This document shows positions 24,844 to 34,267 of a stretch of 64,000 nt of DNA, one piece after another. Made by a program: the position numbers and the translations under genes. Origin of the DNA: Paenibacillus hunanensis (GTDB lineage Bacteria > Bacillota > Bacilli > Paenibacillales > Paenibacillaceae); contig NZ_BMMB01000005.1 of the NCBI RefSeq assembly GCF_014645615.1, forward strand, positions 1 through 64,000. The letters run 5' to 3'. Within the stretch, counting starts at the first letter, position 1; each line of letters starts with the position of its first letter. The notes beneath the pieces were generated by a model. It worked only from the letters and a program-made list of their open reading frames with translations, was not told the DNA's origin and did not search any database.

Positions 24844-26292
24844 CTATCTACTATTTTTTCTTTTTTCAAGTTTATTTATAATTTCAATTATAGTTTCAAT
24901 CAACTTTTCATCTGTCTGATTACTATCACCTAGTAATTGATAACTACCTTTTAATTTAGAATCATGAACGTAATCCTCAAAGTTATCTAGGACTCTATTC
25001 CATAATTTCTTAGCCGTAAAACCAGTTGCTCCGATAGGAATCGGTATAACATCTTGAGCTAAACTTATTTCGAATTCTTCATTCATGCCATTTGCTTCTA
25101 CTATATCACCTGTAGATGAATCAACTTTGTTTCCAAATATAAAAATAGCAATGCCAACATTTTGAATCATATTATTTCTATGTTTTGTCCATAATTCTTT
25201 CAAAGGAATTTGACCCGTTGTATCTTGAGGAAAAGGTCTCGAAATCAACCTCTCTTCTACTTTTCGATTTCTTTTAGAATAGATTTTTTCAAGTGCTCCT
25301 GAAATAATACAACTACCTATACCAAGACCAAAACCAGTTACAATATTATTATCATTATCAATGATAGCTTTACTAAGATTACTAGCAAATCTTAAACTAC
25401 GTTCTTCGCCCCAGTCTCCATAATTGGAAGCACTCCCAGAAATGAATACATCTCTTCTTTTGTATTGCTTTTCCAAATCTTTAAGAATTTTAGTGATATC
25501 TTCGTATTCGTCTACTAATAAAACCTTTATACTATATCTTTTGAGATCATTAAGTTTTAAATTTTGTTTGATTTGAGCGTACTGAAAATCTTTTAATTTT
25601 TTAAAATCTTTTCGTTGAACTTTTCTCATAAAGCAATAATGCGTTCTTTGATTAGTTTCTAATAATATTCTTATTCGACTTAATATATATTCTAGGTTAG
25701 GATCATCAAAACTAAATCCGATGAACAACATGGTTTTTGAAACCAGATCGCCTTGTAGAGCTGTTGTGAATAATTGTCTTTTACTATTATAGTTTTCATA
25801 GTCATCCTTAGTTAATACAGCTTCATGAACTAAAGAAATATCTCCGTGCATTTTATAAATCTTAGCATCGCTATTTGGCTTTGTTAGAGCTAAATTTTCA
25901 GATGTTATTTTAACATCTACTCTTTTTCCTTCTTCTCTCATCGATTCTTCGATTAAATTGTCATAGTTAGTTGTCCAATACGTATCAATAGGGAGTCTAG
26001 ATAATATCTGATGATTCTCGGTAATCACTGCATCCTTCGTAAACTCATCAATTAATGTTTGATTTATTCTAGCTCTATTCTGGTTCTCATTTAAATGATA
26101 TTGGGCTACTGCTATAAGATCACTTTCTTTATCAATATCCAAATTTATTTCAGAAGCAATATCTCTAAGCAAATTTTTCCAATCAACAAACCCTGCTGGC
26201 TTTGATAGCCCAGCACCCACAAAAATAGCAGCATTTGATTCTTCAATAGAAGTTTTATATATTCTAAGAAACTCACTTATATCCTGATTCAT
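24844..26292 (-). CDS. thsA: Thoeris effector ThsA (SIR2-SLOG NADase)
   Basis: 482 aa. The SIR2 domain occupies about 1-275 with AAIFVGAGLSKPAGF (21-35), TYWTTNYDNLIEE with Asn109 and Asp111, and catalytic His149 in YKMHGD. The SLOG signalling domain follows with FISGSA (284-289), GFGLGIGS (320-327), RPFPQ (352-356) and GNKVD. Arg372, Lys389 and Glu406 align with the residues reported to hold the cyclic ADP-ribose activator in Bacillus cereus ThsA (R371, K388, E403, from memory). On activation it depletes NAD and stops phage growth by killing the infected cell. The start at 26292 has AAGGAG upstream, 22 bases after the preceding gene. Strongly AT-rich, a sign of transfer. Confidence 0.93.
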   Translation of the reverse strand: MNQDISEFLRIYKTSIEESNAAIFVGAGLSKPAGFVDWKNLLRDIASEINLDIDKESDLIAVAQYHLNENQNRARINQTLIDEFTKDAVITENHQILSRLPIDTYWTTNYDNLIEESMREEGKRVDVKITSENLALTKPNSDAKIYKMHGDISLVHEAVLTKDDYENYNSKRQLFTTALQGDLVSKTMLFIGFSFDDPNLEYILSRIRILLETNQRTHYCFMRKVQRKDFKKLKDFQYAQIKQNLKLNDLKRYSIKVLLVDEYEDITKILKDLEKQYKRRDVFISGSASNYGDWGEERSLRFASNLSKAIIDNDNNIVTGFGLGIGSCIISGALEKIYSKRNRKVEERLISRPFPQDTTGQIPLKELWTKHRNNMIQNVGIAIFIFGNKVDSSTGDIVEANGMNEEFEISLAQDVIPIPIGATGFTAKKLWNRVLDNFEDYVHDSKLKGSYQLLGDSNQTDEKLIETIIEIINKLEKRKNSR

Positions 26293-26314
26293 CTTTTTCT
26301 CCTTCATTATGAAA

Positions 26315-26794
26315 TTAAGATTCAAACCATTCCCCTAGTTCGGTTCCATTAGATTGTCCATTTTGAAAGACACCCCATCTTCCATCTTCAACCTGCTCAA
26401 TGTAACTGTATAAACCATAGTATTCTCGCTCATCCCATTTAAAATTACTATGTATAAGTGGAAGAATAGCTATTTTTTGCAATCCTTTTGATCCGTCTGC
26501 TATGCCTAACTCCCAAGGTATCCAAATAGATTTAATGCTATTAGGAGTAGCCAATAATACAAATTTTTTAGACTTATTAATTTTTTCTTTTAACTTTTCT
26601 GCCGTTTTTGAAGATGTTATCTCAGGCATGTCATGATCAAGCCAGTCAATATAAGTTCTCTGACCAAATTGCGCCAAAAAACCTACTGCCTTTTTAATAT
26701 TTTCTTTATCATCATGACGATGAGATAAAAAAATCGGATTAGATTTACCAAATTGGTAGTTTTCTTGAAGAGACTTTTCAAGTTTTTCAGACAT
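26315..26794 (-). CDS. Second Thoeris TIR-domain protein (ThsB2)
   Basis: 159 aa. A TIR domain of a different subfamily from the first ThsB: PIFLSHRHDDKENIKKAVGF at 20-39, TYIDWLDHDMPEITS, then KFVLLATPNSIKSIWIPWELG with the likely catalytic Glu95. The C-terminal half (about 100-159) is short. It is the first gene of the thsB2-thsA-thsB operon, 22 bases ahead of thsA. Thoeris loci with two ThsB proteins, each recognising different phages, are known, so this is likely a second sensor. No strong ribosome site precedes the ATG, so the start is less certain. Confidence 0.85.
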   Translation of the reverse strand: MSEKLEKSLQENYQFGKSNPIFLSHRHDDKENIKKAVGFLAQFGQRTYIDWLDHDMPEITSSKTAEKLKEKINKSKKFVLLATPNSIKSIWIPWELGIADGSKGLQKIAILPLIHSNFKWDEREYYGLYSYIEQVEDGRWGVFQNGQSNGTELGEWFES

Positions 26795-26972
26795 ACTGTT
26801 TAGAGTTTCGAATGTTAAGTAAGAAATAATAAATCCCCCTTAATGACAAAAAAATGCAGTCATGTAGTTGTATACTCTTATCTTCAAAGTAATAATATTA
26901 ATTATAAGGTTATTTTTGTAAAAAAAACAACAAATACTTACTTAATTATCAGTAATATAAACAAAATATAAA
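26795..26972. other. AT-rich promoter region of the Thoeris operon
   Basis: About 180 very AT-rich bases between thsB2 and the guaA terminator. Several TATAAT- and TATTAT-like -10 elements occur on the minus strand, for example around 26895-26905, but none has a matching -35 at standard spacing. Confidence 0.4.
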
Positions 26973-27007
26973 AAGCCTTCGAGCTAATAAAATTAGTTCG
27001 AAGGCTT
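26973..27007 (-). terminator. Intrinsic terminator of guaA
   Basis: AAGCCTTCGA and TCGAAGGCTT arms with an internal CTAAT/ATTAG pairing, followed on the minus strand by TTTTTATATTTTG. It separates guaA from the Thoeris operon on the same strand. Confidence 0.88.
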
Positions 27008-27018
27008 AAAGTTAAATC

Positions 27019-28557
27019 CTACTCCCACTCAATCGTAGCCGGCGGTTTCGAAGTAATATCATAAACAACCCGATTCACATTATCCACTTCATTGACAATA
27101 CGCACCGAAATCTTCTCCAGCACGTCCCACGGAATACGTGCCCAGTCCGCAGTCATACCATCAATCGAAGTTACCGCACGGATACCTACCGTATACGAAT
27201 ACGTACGTGCATCACCCATAACGCCAACGCTCTTCATGTTCGGCAGGGCTGTGAAGTACTGCCAAATTTCGCTTTCCAGACCTGCCTTGGCGATCTCTTC
27301 GCGCAGGATGTAGTCGGAATCACGAACGATGGTCAGCTTGTCTTCTGTCACTTCGCCAAGTACGCGAATCGCCAGACCTGGACCTGGGAACGGCTGACGC
27401 CATACGATGGCGCGTGGCAGGCCGCATTCTTCGCCGACTTTACGTACCTCGTCTTTGAACAGTGTTTTCAGTGGCTCTACGAGTTCAAATTCCATATCTT
27501 CTGGCAGGCCGCCAACGTTATGGTGGGATTTGATCGTTTGCGCCGTAGCTGTACCACTTTCCACGATATCCGTATACAGGGTACCCTGTGCCAGGAAGGC
27601 AAAGTCGCCCAGCTTTTTGGATTCTTCGTCGAATACATAGATAAACTCGTTACCGATGATTTTACGTTTTTGTTCTGGATCGTCTACGCCAGCGAGCTTG
27701 GACAGGAAGCGCTCCTGGGCATCGATTTTGACAACCTTCATATCGAACTTACCGACAAACGTCTCCATTACGCTCTCGGCTTCGCCTTTACGCAGTAGAC
27801 CGTGGTCGATGAACATACAGGTGAGCTGGTCGCCGATAGCTTTGTGCAGCAGGATCGCTACAACGGAAGAATCTACGCCGCCGCTCAATGCGCACAGTAC
27901 ATGCTTGTCACCCACCTGTGCACGAATATCTGCGATCGTGTCGTCGATGAAGGTCTGCATGCTCCACTCACCATGACATTTACACACTTCATACAGGAAG
28001 TTGCGGATCATTTCGTTACCAAACACGGAGTGACGTACTTCCGGGTGGAATTGTACTGCGTACAGCTGACGTGCTGCATTGCTCATCGCTGCGATCGGTG
28101 CAGACTCTGTGCTTGCATCCACGACAAAGCCTTCTGGCAGACCGACAACATGGTCACCGTGGCTCATCCATACGGTGTGACTTGCTTCCATTCCTTTATT
28201 CAGCGCGCAATGCGGCATGAAATCGACATCGGATTTACCATACTCGCGTTTTGCAGAACGTTCTACTTTACCGGACAATTGTTGAGCCATGAGCTGCATA
28301 CCGTAACAGATCCCGAAGATTGGCACATTCAGGTCATAGATAGCCGGGTCCACATGCGGAGCATCTTCTGCGTACACGCTCGATGGGCCACCGGAGAAAA
28401 TAATTCCTTTTGGAGCCAGTTCACGAATCTTCTCGACAGGGGTGTTAAAAGGCAAAAGCTCACTGTATACGCCAAGGTCACGGATACGTCTTGCAATTAA
28501 CTGATTGTATTGTCCACCAAAATCAAGGACAACGATAATTTCATTTGGACTGTTCAT
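27019..28557 (-). CDS. guaA: GMP synthase (glutamine-hydrolysing)
   Basis: 512 aa. Converts XMP to GMP using ATP and glutamine. The glutamine amidotransferase triad is Cys84 (FGICYGMQL), His171 and Glu173 (VQFHPEV). The ATP pyrophosphatase P-loop LSGGVDSS is at 224-231, and the C-terminal dimerisation part ends in [10 protein letters not shown], the normal GuaA terminus. ATG 28557 has GGGAGG six bases upstream and is preferred to an in-frame start at 28578. No purine riboswitch was found in its leader. Confidence 0.97.
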   Translation of the reverse strand: MNSPNEIIVVLDFGGQYNQLIARRIRDLGVYSELLPFNTPVEKIRELAPKGIIFSGGPSSVYAEDAPHVDPAIYDLNVPIFGICYGMQLMAQQLSGKVERSAKREYGKSDVDFMPHCALNKGMEASHTVWMSHGDHVVGLPEGFVVDASTESAPIAAMSNAARQLYAVQFHPEVRHSVFGNEMIRNFLYEVCKCHGEWSMQTFIDDTIADIRAQVGDKHVLCALSGGVDSSVVAILLHKAIGDQLTCMFIDHGLLRKGEAESVMETFVGKFDMKVVKIDAQERFLSKLAGVDDPEQKRKIIGNEFIYVFDEESKKLGDFAFLAQGTLYTDIVESGTATAQTIKSHHNVGGLPEDMEFELVEPLKTLFKDEVRKVGEECGLPRAIVWRQPFPGPGLAIRVLGEVTEDKLTIVRDSDYILREEIAKAGLESEIWQYFTALPNMKSVGVMGDARTYSYTVGIRAVTSIDGMTADWARIPWDVLEKISVRIVNEVDNVNRVVYDITSKPPATIEWE

Positions 28558-28586
28558 TATGTGCCTCCCACTTTTCAATGAGTCTA

Positions 28587-28616
28587 ATTATACCTATCCC
28601 TAAAAGAGACCGTCAA
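28587..28616 (-). promoter_or_regulatory. Sigma-A promoter of guaA
   Basis: On the minus strand TTGACG (28611-28616), an 18-base spacer and TATAAT (28587-28592). The start codon is about 30 bases downstream, so the leader is short. Confidence 0.75.
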
Positions 28617-29046
28617 GGCTTGTCGTACCTAGATTTCAGCATTTTTCACATGATTTCATTGTTTTTTTCATAACAGGTAAAGGAGAAGTGTAGATATTGC
28701 AGTGGCAGCTGGTAGGAAGTGTACATGTATATGGAAGGAAGAGATAGCGTGATGCTGCTTGGATATCGATGCGGAAGCACGAGAGCTTGCACTGTACTGG
28801 AGTTCCTGCTTGTCATTTGTTAGACTTTTTATTGTATAGAATACATTTTCAGGATAATGATCTAGCATTCGGTAGGACGAACACATGCGCTGAGTAGAGA
28901 TGAGTACGACTGAACGCCTTATGTGCTCTATTCTATTTTGCCTTGTTCGTGCCTTGCTAGCAAGGGATTCCATGCATCGGTTTGGATGAGGCAAACGATC
29001 TTACCCTTAACATATCTTACTATCCTAAAAACTAAAGGAGCTTATT
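28617..29046. other. Intergenic region between divergent guaA and hydrolase genes
   Basis: 430 bases. A 108-codon frame exists on the minus strand (28668-28994) but has no ribosome site and an atypical composition, so it is not annotated. AAAGGAG at 29034-29040 serves the hydrolase. Confidence 0.4.
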
Positions 29047-29715
29047 GTGAAGGTATGCTTGCTTATCCACGGGTTCACCGGGGGAGAATATGAGGTGTCT
29101 CCGTTAGCTGAATATTTAGAAGCACAGGGATATACGGTCAAAATGTTTACTTTGCACGGCCATGGCGGCAGTAAGGCGCAGCTTCGTAATGCCAGTCGTC
29201 ATGATTGGATTCAGAGTGCAGAAGTAGAACTTCAGCAATTGCTGGCAGACTATCCTACGGTTCACCTGATCGGCTTTTCTACAGGGGCATTGATTGCCGC
29301 TCATCTGGTCATAAAATACCCGAAGCAGATTGGCTCGTTAACGATGCTATCTGCGCCTGTGTTCCCACTCAATCCGCAGCAGATTATGCGCACGCTATAT
29401 CAGTGGCCGATGGTTAAGGCTTATATTCGTAATTTCTTCGTCGTGCCATCCAGCGCGACACGCGAATTTTACCGGATCGTTCGTGAATCGTTTGCGATCT
29501 ATCCTGATATTCAGCTTCCTGTACTGATCATACAGGGCGATCGGGATCATCTGGTGAAGATGAAAAGCGTCTCGTATCTGGCAGAGCATCTAGGTACGCC
29601 GCATAAGCGAGTGGTCATTGTACCTGCTAGCGGGCATCTGGTCTGTTATGCAGCGCGTAAAATTGAGGTGTTCGAGGCGGTGCAGAGCTGGATCGATACG
29701 CATCATGTGAGGTAG
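29047..29715 (+). CDS. Alpha/beta hydrolase, carboxylesterase/monoacylglycerol-lipase-like
   Basis: 222 aa, no signal peptide. LLIHGFTGGEYEVSPLAEYL with the HGFTG oxyanion motif, the nucleophile Ser78 in GFSTG, the acid Asp165 or Asp167 in QGDRDHLV and His197 in SGHLV give a complete triad of the Est30/YvaK type. The HGHGG motif near 37-41 also fits. It starts at a GTG with AAAGGAG upstream and is probably a cytoplasmic carboxylesterase for short-chain esters. Single gene, divergent from guaA. Confidence 0.82.
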   Translation: MKVCLLIHGFTGGEYEVSPLAEYLEAQGYTVKMFTLHGHGGSKAQLRNASRHDWIQSAEVELQQLLADYPTVHLIGFSTGALIAAHLVIKYPKQIGSLTMLSAPVFPLNPQQIMRTLYQWPMVKAYIRNFFVVPSSATREFYRIVRESFAIYPDIQLPVLIIQGDRDHLVKMKSVSYLAEHLGTPHKRVVIVPASGHLVCYAARKIEVFEAVQSWIDTHHVR

Positions 29716-30145
29716 CTGGAGCGAGCTGATGCTGCTGAATATTGGTGGCTATGCCTTCCGTCTGCACCTGCATCTCTGTCTGCACTTATGTCTGTGTCTA
29801 TATCTATGTCTATGTCTATGTCTATAGGAGCGTACCCTATCATTCTTCTGTATTGCCACCTTGCTGTTCATGTAAAAAGGCATCTAATATACATGTACAA
29901 ACTTGAATACTAATAAATGCTCTCCTTTGTACGCATAAATGTCTACTATATGGTGTATGGTCAAGGAATCCATCAGCTAAAGAAGTAGCTTGCTTCACAC
30001 ATATAGCGTATCCTATTCATATATGAATGGAAATTTCCGTTATTAATAGAAGAACGCGGTTGCCCCATTTTGTTCAGGCATGGGCACAGAAACGCCACTT
30101 CGTTGTAGTATACTAAGAATCATTCTAGCTTGTGGAGGCAATCTC
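29716..30145. other. Intergenic region with a short TCTATG-type tandem repeat
   Basis: No gene is supported. TCTATG/TCTATA hexamers repeat about five times near 29796-29826. A -10-like TATACT lies at 30109-30114, 32 bases before the dedA start. Confidence 0.45.
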
Positions 30146-30787
30146 ATGGGAATCGTGCAATATTTGGAGTCTTTATTCACGCATCATGGCTACCTGGTGC
30201 TCTTTCTCGGCTTGCTGCTGGAGTTTATCGCTTTGCCTTTTCCGGGTGAGACGACGATGGCGTATGCCGGATATTTATCGTATATGCAGCATTTGCATTT
30301 TGGATTTGTTTTATTATGTGCATTTGCAGGCACGACAATCGGGATGATGATCACGTATTTTATCGGTAAAAAGGCAGGCTTGCCCTTTATGCGTAAATAC
30401 GGCAAATGGATTTTACTGCCTGAGCATAAGCTCGATAAAGCGCAGAAGTGGTTTAATAAGTATGGCTACACGCTCGTTTTCGTTGGGTATTTTATTCCGG
30501 GGGTGCGCCATTTTACAGGGTACTTTTCGGGGATTATGAATTATAAATTTTGGCGATTTGCGGCGTATGCGTACAGTGGGGCTTTCCTATGGGTGCTGAC
30601 GTTTACGTTGTTGGGGAAGATTTTCGGGCCGCAATGGAATCAGATCTTTCACTGGATTCACGAGTACTCGGCTGAAGCGATTGCGATTATTGTGGCGCTG
30701 ATTGTAGCGGCAGTGATCGTGAAGTATCGTCGGCAGATGGGGATTTATCTGGTAGATCGATTTGGTAAGAAGAAGTCGGAGGAATAG
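30146..30787 (+). CDS. DedA/SNARE-associated membrane protein
   Basis: 213 aa with several hydrophobic segments. The DedA motifs are clear: EFIALPFPGETTMAYAGYL (the [FY]xxxPGE region), GTTIGMMITYFIGKKAG and GYFIPGVRHFTGYFSG with the conserved Arg. DedA proteins are now viewed as membrane transporters or lipid scramblases, for example for polyprenyl phosphate recycling, and contribute to membrane homeostasis. ATG 30146 has GGAGG upstream. A bidirectional terminator follows at 30809-30852. Confidence 0.9.
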   Translation: MGIVQYLESLFTHHGYLVLFLGLLLEFIALPFPGETTMAYAGYLSYMQHLHFGFVLLCAFAGTTIGMMITYFIGKKAGLPFMRKYGKWILLPEHKLDKAQKWFNKYGYTLVFVGYFIPGVRHFTGYFSGIMNYKFWRFAAYAYSGAFLWVLTFTLLGKIFGPQWNQIFHWIHEYSAEAIAIIVALIVAAVIVKYRRQMGIYLVDRFGKKKSEE

Positions 30788-30808
30788 GGCGGCTAGTTAG
30801 CGGTATAG

Positions 30809-30852
30809 AAAAAAGAGCAACGTTTATAACTTATAACGTTGCTCTTTTTTTC
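30809..30852. terminator. Bidirectional terminator between dedA and the secreted-protein gene
   Basis: AGAGCAACGTT and AACGTTGCTCT arms extended by TTATAA/TTATAA, with A-run before and T-run after. It serves both convergent genes. Confidence 0.9.
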
Positions 30853-30855
30853 TGT

Positions 30856-31992
30856 TTACCTGATATTAAAACTTACACTATTAGACGATATACTCATACT
30901 ACTGTTACTACTTTTAGCAGATTGTGTAGGTACACGAGAAATACCATCTACAGTGATATTACTGACGGAAGTATTAAGCGAGCCAGAAGCTTTGGTAATC
31001 ACCGCATGTGTTTGCGGATCTTTTATATCAGCTATAGTAGCTAATATTTTATAATTTGTAATCTCTGCAATTCCACTACCATTTTTCTCCATAATGACTG
31101 CTAATTTCGTGGGAGTAGCATTGGAACAAGTCGAATTGGCACACTTCGCCATACCTTGTAACTTCACTCTTGCAGTACTAACATTATCATGAAAATACTT
31201 TTTCCAAAAACTAACTTGTACATCTTCGCCTGGAATAAATCCATTATTGTACTGTACAGCATCGTAACCACTTAACATGGTGTCATTACCCCAAGGATAA
31301 TTCTCACCAACTTTCATATATGGTTTCCAAGCTTGAACACCATTTTGGCTTTTTGGACTATATTGTAAACCAGCATCTGCTTCTGTGTTTCCCGTAAATC
31401 CGACATAAGTATAAGTTGTACCCTTATTACTCTCTAATACTCCTACATTACCGTCAGTATGTATTCGAGCTTCTAGAAGATTACCTGTAGATACAAATGC
31501 TCTTGCTCCGATTCCACCTGAAATCGTAGAAACTGCTGCCAAATTCTGCATATAAATATTGTTAGAAGTTTGTTTAGAAATAAAATCATTAGCTATTTTA
31601 GTATCTAAATTCACAATTTTAGCGATTGGACTTGTACTAGGGGAATCTTCATAAAAATATAAATTTTTATTTTCTCCATCAATATAAAAGTAATCATAAG
31701 CTTCTTTATTTGTTACCAAGCTTTGAGAAAAAGTAGATATTTGCGGGCTTTGTTCTTTTTTTTCTTCCATGATCACGTTTTGGGCTTTAAAAATAAAACT
31801 ATTCACGTCTTGAGATGAAACATTAGCTGAATTTGTTACTTTAACAAACGAAGATAATAGATTATTATCTTGTCCATATGTATTCCCTGTTACTGTAGAA
31901 CTAATATCGTTCCCTTTAGCCTCTGTAAATTTAAAAGATAATGCTCCGATTAATAAGGAAACGATCATGAATAATATTATAATTTTCTTCAA
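30856..31992 (-). CDS. Secreted protein of unknown function (possibly YrpD-like)
   Basis: About 378 aa. A signal peptide (KKIIILFMIVSLLIGALSF) is followed by an exported protein with a region reading EADAGLQYS, WKPYMKVGENYPWG and VSFWKKYF that recalls the Bacillus YrpD family, though I am not sure. Only one Cys pair (CANSTC) is present. The C-terminal 30 residues are Ser-rich. The likely start is TTG 31992 with GAGGTG six bases upstream; another TTG at 32028 is in frame. The gene is strongly AT-rich compared with neighbours such as dedA, and is divergent from the RCC1-repeat gene. Confidence 0.7.
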   Translation of the reverse strand: MKKIIILFMIVSLLIGALSFKFTEAKGNDISSTVTGNTYGQDNNLLSSFVKVTNSANVSSQDVNSFIFKAQNVIMEEKKEQSPQISTFSQSLVTNKEAYDYFYIDGENKNLYFYEDSPSTSPIAKIVNLDTKIANDFISKQTSNNIYMQNLAAVSTISGGIGARAFVSTGNLLEARIHTDGNVGVLESNKGTTYTYVGFTGNTEADAGLQYSPKSQNGVQAWKPYMKVGENYPWGNDTMLSGYDAVQYNNGFIPGEDVQVSFWKKYFHDNVSTARVKLQGMAKCANSTCSNATPTKLAVIMEKNGSGIAEITNYKILATIADIKDPQTHAVITKASGSLNTSVSNITVDGISRVPTQSAKSSNSSMSISSNSVSFNIR

Positions 31993-32147
31993 GCTCTTCA
32001 CCTCTATTATTATATATTTAATTTTCAAAAATCAATTAACTCCGCCCCTCCTTCAATATGTATTTTTTTTCTTAACATTATTCTTATATCAATTAATTAG
32101 AGATATGTAAATATATTTTTTTGTTTATATTTGTATTTGTGTATCTT

Positions 32148-32176
32148 CCTTTAACAGGATATACTCTTTATGTAAT
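32148..32176 (+). promoter_or_regulatory. Candidate promoter of the RCC1-repeat gene
   Basis: TTAACA near 32151-32156 with a 16-base spacer and TAATAA near 32173-32178 stand about 30 bases before the ATG. The region between the two divergent secreted-protein genes is only about 215 bases. Confidence 0.4.
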
Positions 32177-32207
32177 AAAAACCATATTAAATCAGGAGGA
32201 ACATTTA

Positions 32208-33638
32208 ATGAAAGTAAGTAAGTACATCATACCTTTGTGCATTTGTTTTTGTCTTAGCCTATTCTTACCTGTTCAAACAACATCAGCTCAAAATAGTACA
32301 ACACATGCACTTCAGTCGATTGTCTACATACAAGCTTCACCAGGTAGTGCTTATGCTATTGATAGTAAAGGAACGACATGGACATGGGGTGGATCGGGAA
32401 GATATGCTGGAACAGGGGATACTTCTATTCATCTATCTCCCATTTCTTTTCCAGACTCTACTCCTACATTTACGAGTATTGCTCCTGGATCTGATGTCTA
32501 TTCAAGCGCACTAACAGATAACGGTCTTGTATATACGTGGGGCGTGGATGATCCCAGCGGCCAAAAAACAACTTCACCTGTGCAAGTTCAAGACTTGAAA
32601 AATATGACCTCTATTGCTACAGGTGCAAAACATTTTCTTGCTTTGGACAACACAGGGCAAGTATGGGGATGGGGATCCAATGATACTGGGCAATTAGATA
32701 AAGCAAAAATAGCTACAATGCCAGTAGTGAAAACACCTATACGCTTATCCGGACTTGATCAAGTTAAAGCCATTGCATCCTACGATAATTATTCTATTGC
32801 ATTGAAAAATGATGGTACCCTTTGGGGATGGGGTTCTGTTAATAGTTCGAGTACTTCACCTACTTTGCTTGTAGATGGTAAAAATATTAACTCTATACAC
32901 ATGAGTTATGCCAAAATTGTAGCCACAAACGCAAAAGGTCAAGTAGTGTATTGGAATTTATATAAAGGTAACTCCAAACCTAAGATCTACAGCTTAAAAT
33001 CGCCTGTTATTTCAACAGATAGCTGGGCATCAAGTTATATTTATGTCATTACAAATGATCATAAAGTATGGCAAATTGATCCAACAACTGATCCCACTTC
33101 TATTCAACAAGTACCTGGGTTGAAGGATATTATTCAAGTAACATCTGGAAATAGCTTCACACTTGCATTAGATAAAACAGGATTTGTTCATAGTCTGGGT
33201 ATGAATAACGCTGGACAGCTTGGAATAGGAAATCCATTTTTAAGGGGGAGTTCTACTCCTGTAATTGTTCAAAAAGCCATCGATGTACAATTGAATGGAC
33301 AGCAACTTCGTATGTCTAACGTTCCAATCCTCATAAACAGCTCTGTCTATGTACCTGTTCGAGGCTTGTTCGAAAAAATGAATGCAACGGTCACATGGGA
33401 TCGGAAAAACAGAAACGATGTATTAGTTACAAGCGGCTCTACCACTATTCAACTAACCAAAGGCAAAAATACTGCTATTGTTAACGGCAAGGAAGTGCCT
33501 TTATCTGCACCTCCTCAATATGCGAATGAGAGCATCTTTATTCCACTGCGCTTTATTTCAGAAACGATTGGTGCTCATGTCAATTGGAACAGTGCCGACT
33601 ATACCGTGACAATTAATACGAATAATTCTTCGAAATAA
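32208..33638 (+). CDS. Secreted RCC1-repeat protein with C-terminal copper-amine-oxidase-N1-like domain
   Basis: 476 aa. Signal peptide MKVSKYIIPLCICFCLSLFL ends near TTSA. Then follow RCC1-type beta-propeller repeats with the TWTWGG, VYTWG, VWGWGSNDTGQL and LWGWGS signatures and a final HSLGMNNAGQLGIG, spanning roughly residues 35-365. The last about 110 residues (LINSSVYVPVRGLFEKMNATVTWD, IFIPLRFISETIGAHVNWN) form the Cu_amine_oxidN1-type domain, common as an envelope-binding or structural module in Paenibacillus. The ATG follows AGGAGG. Likely extracellular or wall-associated; substrate or partner unknown. Confidence 0.88.
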   Translation: MKVSKYIIPLCICFCLSLFLPVQTTSAQNSTTHALQSIVYIQASPGSAYAIDSKGTTWTWGGSGRYAGTGDTSIHLSPISFPDSTPTFTSIAPGSDVYSSALTDNGLVYTWGVDDPSGQKTTSPVQVQDLKNMTSIATGAKHFLALDNTGQVWGWGSNDTGQLDKAKIATMPVVKTPIRLSGLDQVKAIASYDNYSIALKNDGTLWGWGSVNSSSTSPTLLVDGKNINSIHMSYAKIVATNAKGQVVYWNLYKGNSKPKIYSLKSPVISTDSWASSYIYVITNDHKVWQIDPTTDPTSIQQVPGLKDIIQVTSGNSFTLALDKTGFVHSLGMNNAGQLGIGNPFLRGSSTPVIVQKAIDVQLNGQQLRMSNVPILINSSVYVPVRGLFEKMNATVTWDRKNRNDVLVTSGSTTIQLTKGKNTAIVNGKEVPLSAPPQYANESIFIPLRFISETIGAHVNWNSADYTVTINTNNSSK

Positions 33639-33754
33639 TAGTTTTCGCTAAAAAATGAATAATATTTAGTTACAGAATTATCAAATTTAGTCATTGAAGT
33701 CCATGATAAGATCAGCTAAATATAACGATCTATCGTATTTAGTAGCAACATATG

Positions 33755-33804
33755 AAATAAACAAAGCGGAGTATGTTTAACTGACTACTCCTCTTTGTTT
33801 ATTT
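33755..33804. terminator. Long hairpin between convergent genes, probable bidirectional terminator
   Basis: Arms AAATAAACAAAG and CTTTGTTTATTT are continued by GGAGTA/TACTCC with single mismatches between. It lies between the RCC1-repeat gene and the small membrane protein gene. Confidence 0.75.
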
Positions 33805-33836
33805 AGATGATATTTCTATAATTTATAACACTGCTC

Positions 33837-34076
33837 TTACACCATCCTTCGTCCATTCGAACGCATACTAAGCAACAACAGCACAACGATCACAATATCC
33901 GCTATCGCAATTGCATAAAACAGTGTTGAAGTCATGGGCTGGATCAACAGCGATAATACGATCGTGCTAACTGTCATACCAAAGTTCTCCAAGCGATAAC
34001 GACCGGGACGACGAAAAACTCGATAAGCAAGGGCAATAATGGTATACAGGATGATGGCGGCAATCACATAATTCAT
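33837..34076 (-). CDS. Small two-segment membrane protein, function unknown
   Basis: 79 aa with hydrophobic segments near 3-18 and 35-70 and a basic connecting stretch (RRPGRYRLENFG). AAGGAGG lies at good spacing before the ATG. I do not recognise the family. It is a single gene between two terminators. Confidence 0.65.
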   Translation of the reverse strand: MNYVIAAIILYTIIALAYRVFRRPGRYRLENFGMTVSTIVLSLLIQPMTSTLFYAIAIADIVIVVLLLLSMRSNGRRMV

Positions 34077-34164
34077 GCTGTACCTCCTTCTTCATGCTAC
34101 GTTTAATATGTATAAATGAACACTACTATCTCTAATCAGCATACCCCATTTTGCATATATGCGC

Positions 34165-34213
34165 AAAAAACCACCACCCAGACGCTTACCTGCGGCTCGG
34201 GTGGTGGTTTTTT
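34165..34213. terminator. Bidirectional terminator downstream of bcp
   Basis: Perfect arms AAAAAACCACCACCC and GGGTGGTGGTTTTTT, which supply T-runs on both strands. It lies 55 bases beyond the bcp stop codon. Confidence 0.92.
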
Positions 34214-34267
34214 GTATGCCTCTTCAACGATTGCCTATCGTTCATATCGTCGTTAATACTATGCGTC

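Noticed and set aside
28560..28700. Purine riboswitch in the guaA leader
   Set aside because: A sigma-A promoter gives a leader of about 30 bases and no aptamer pattern is present, unlike the permease gene.
28668..28994. 108-codon minus-strand frame between guaA and the hydrolase gene
   Set aside because: No ribosome site before the ATG, composition unlike the neighbours, and no recognisable fold; treated as intergenic.
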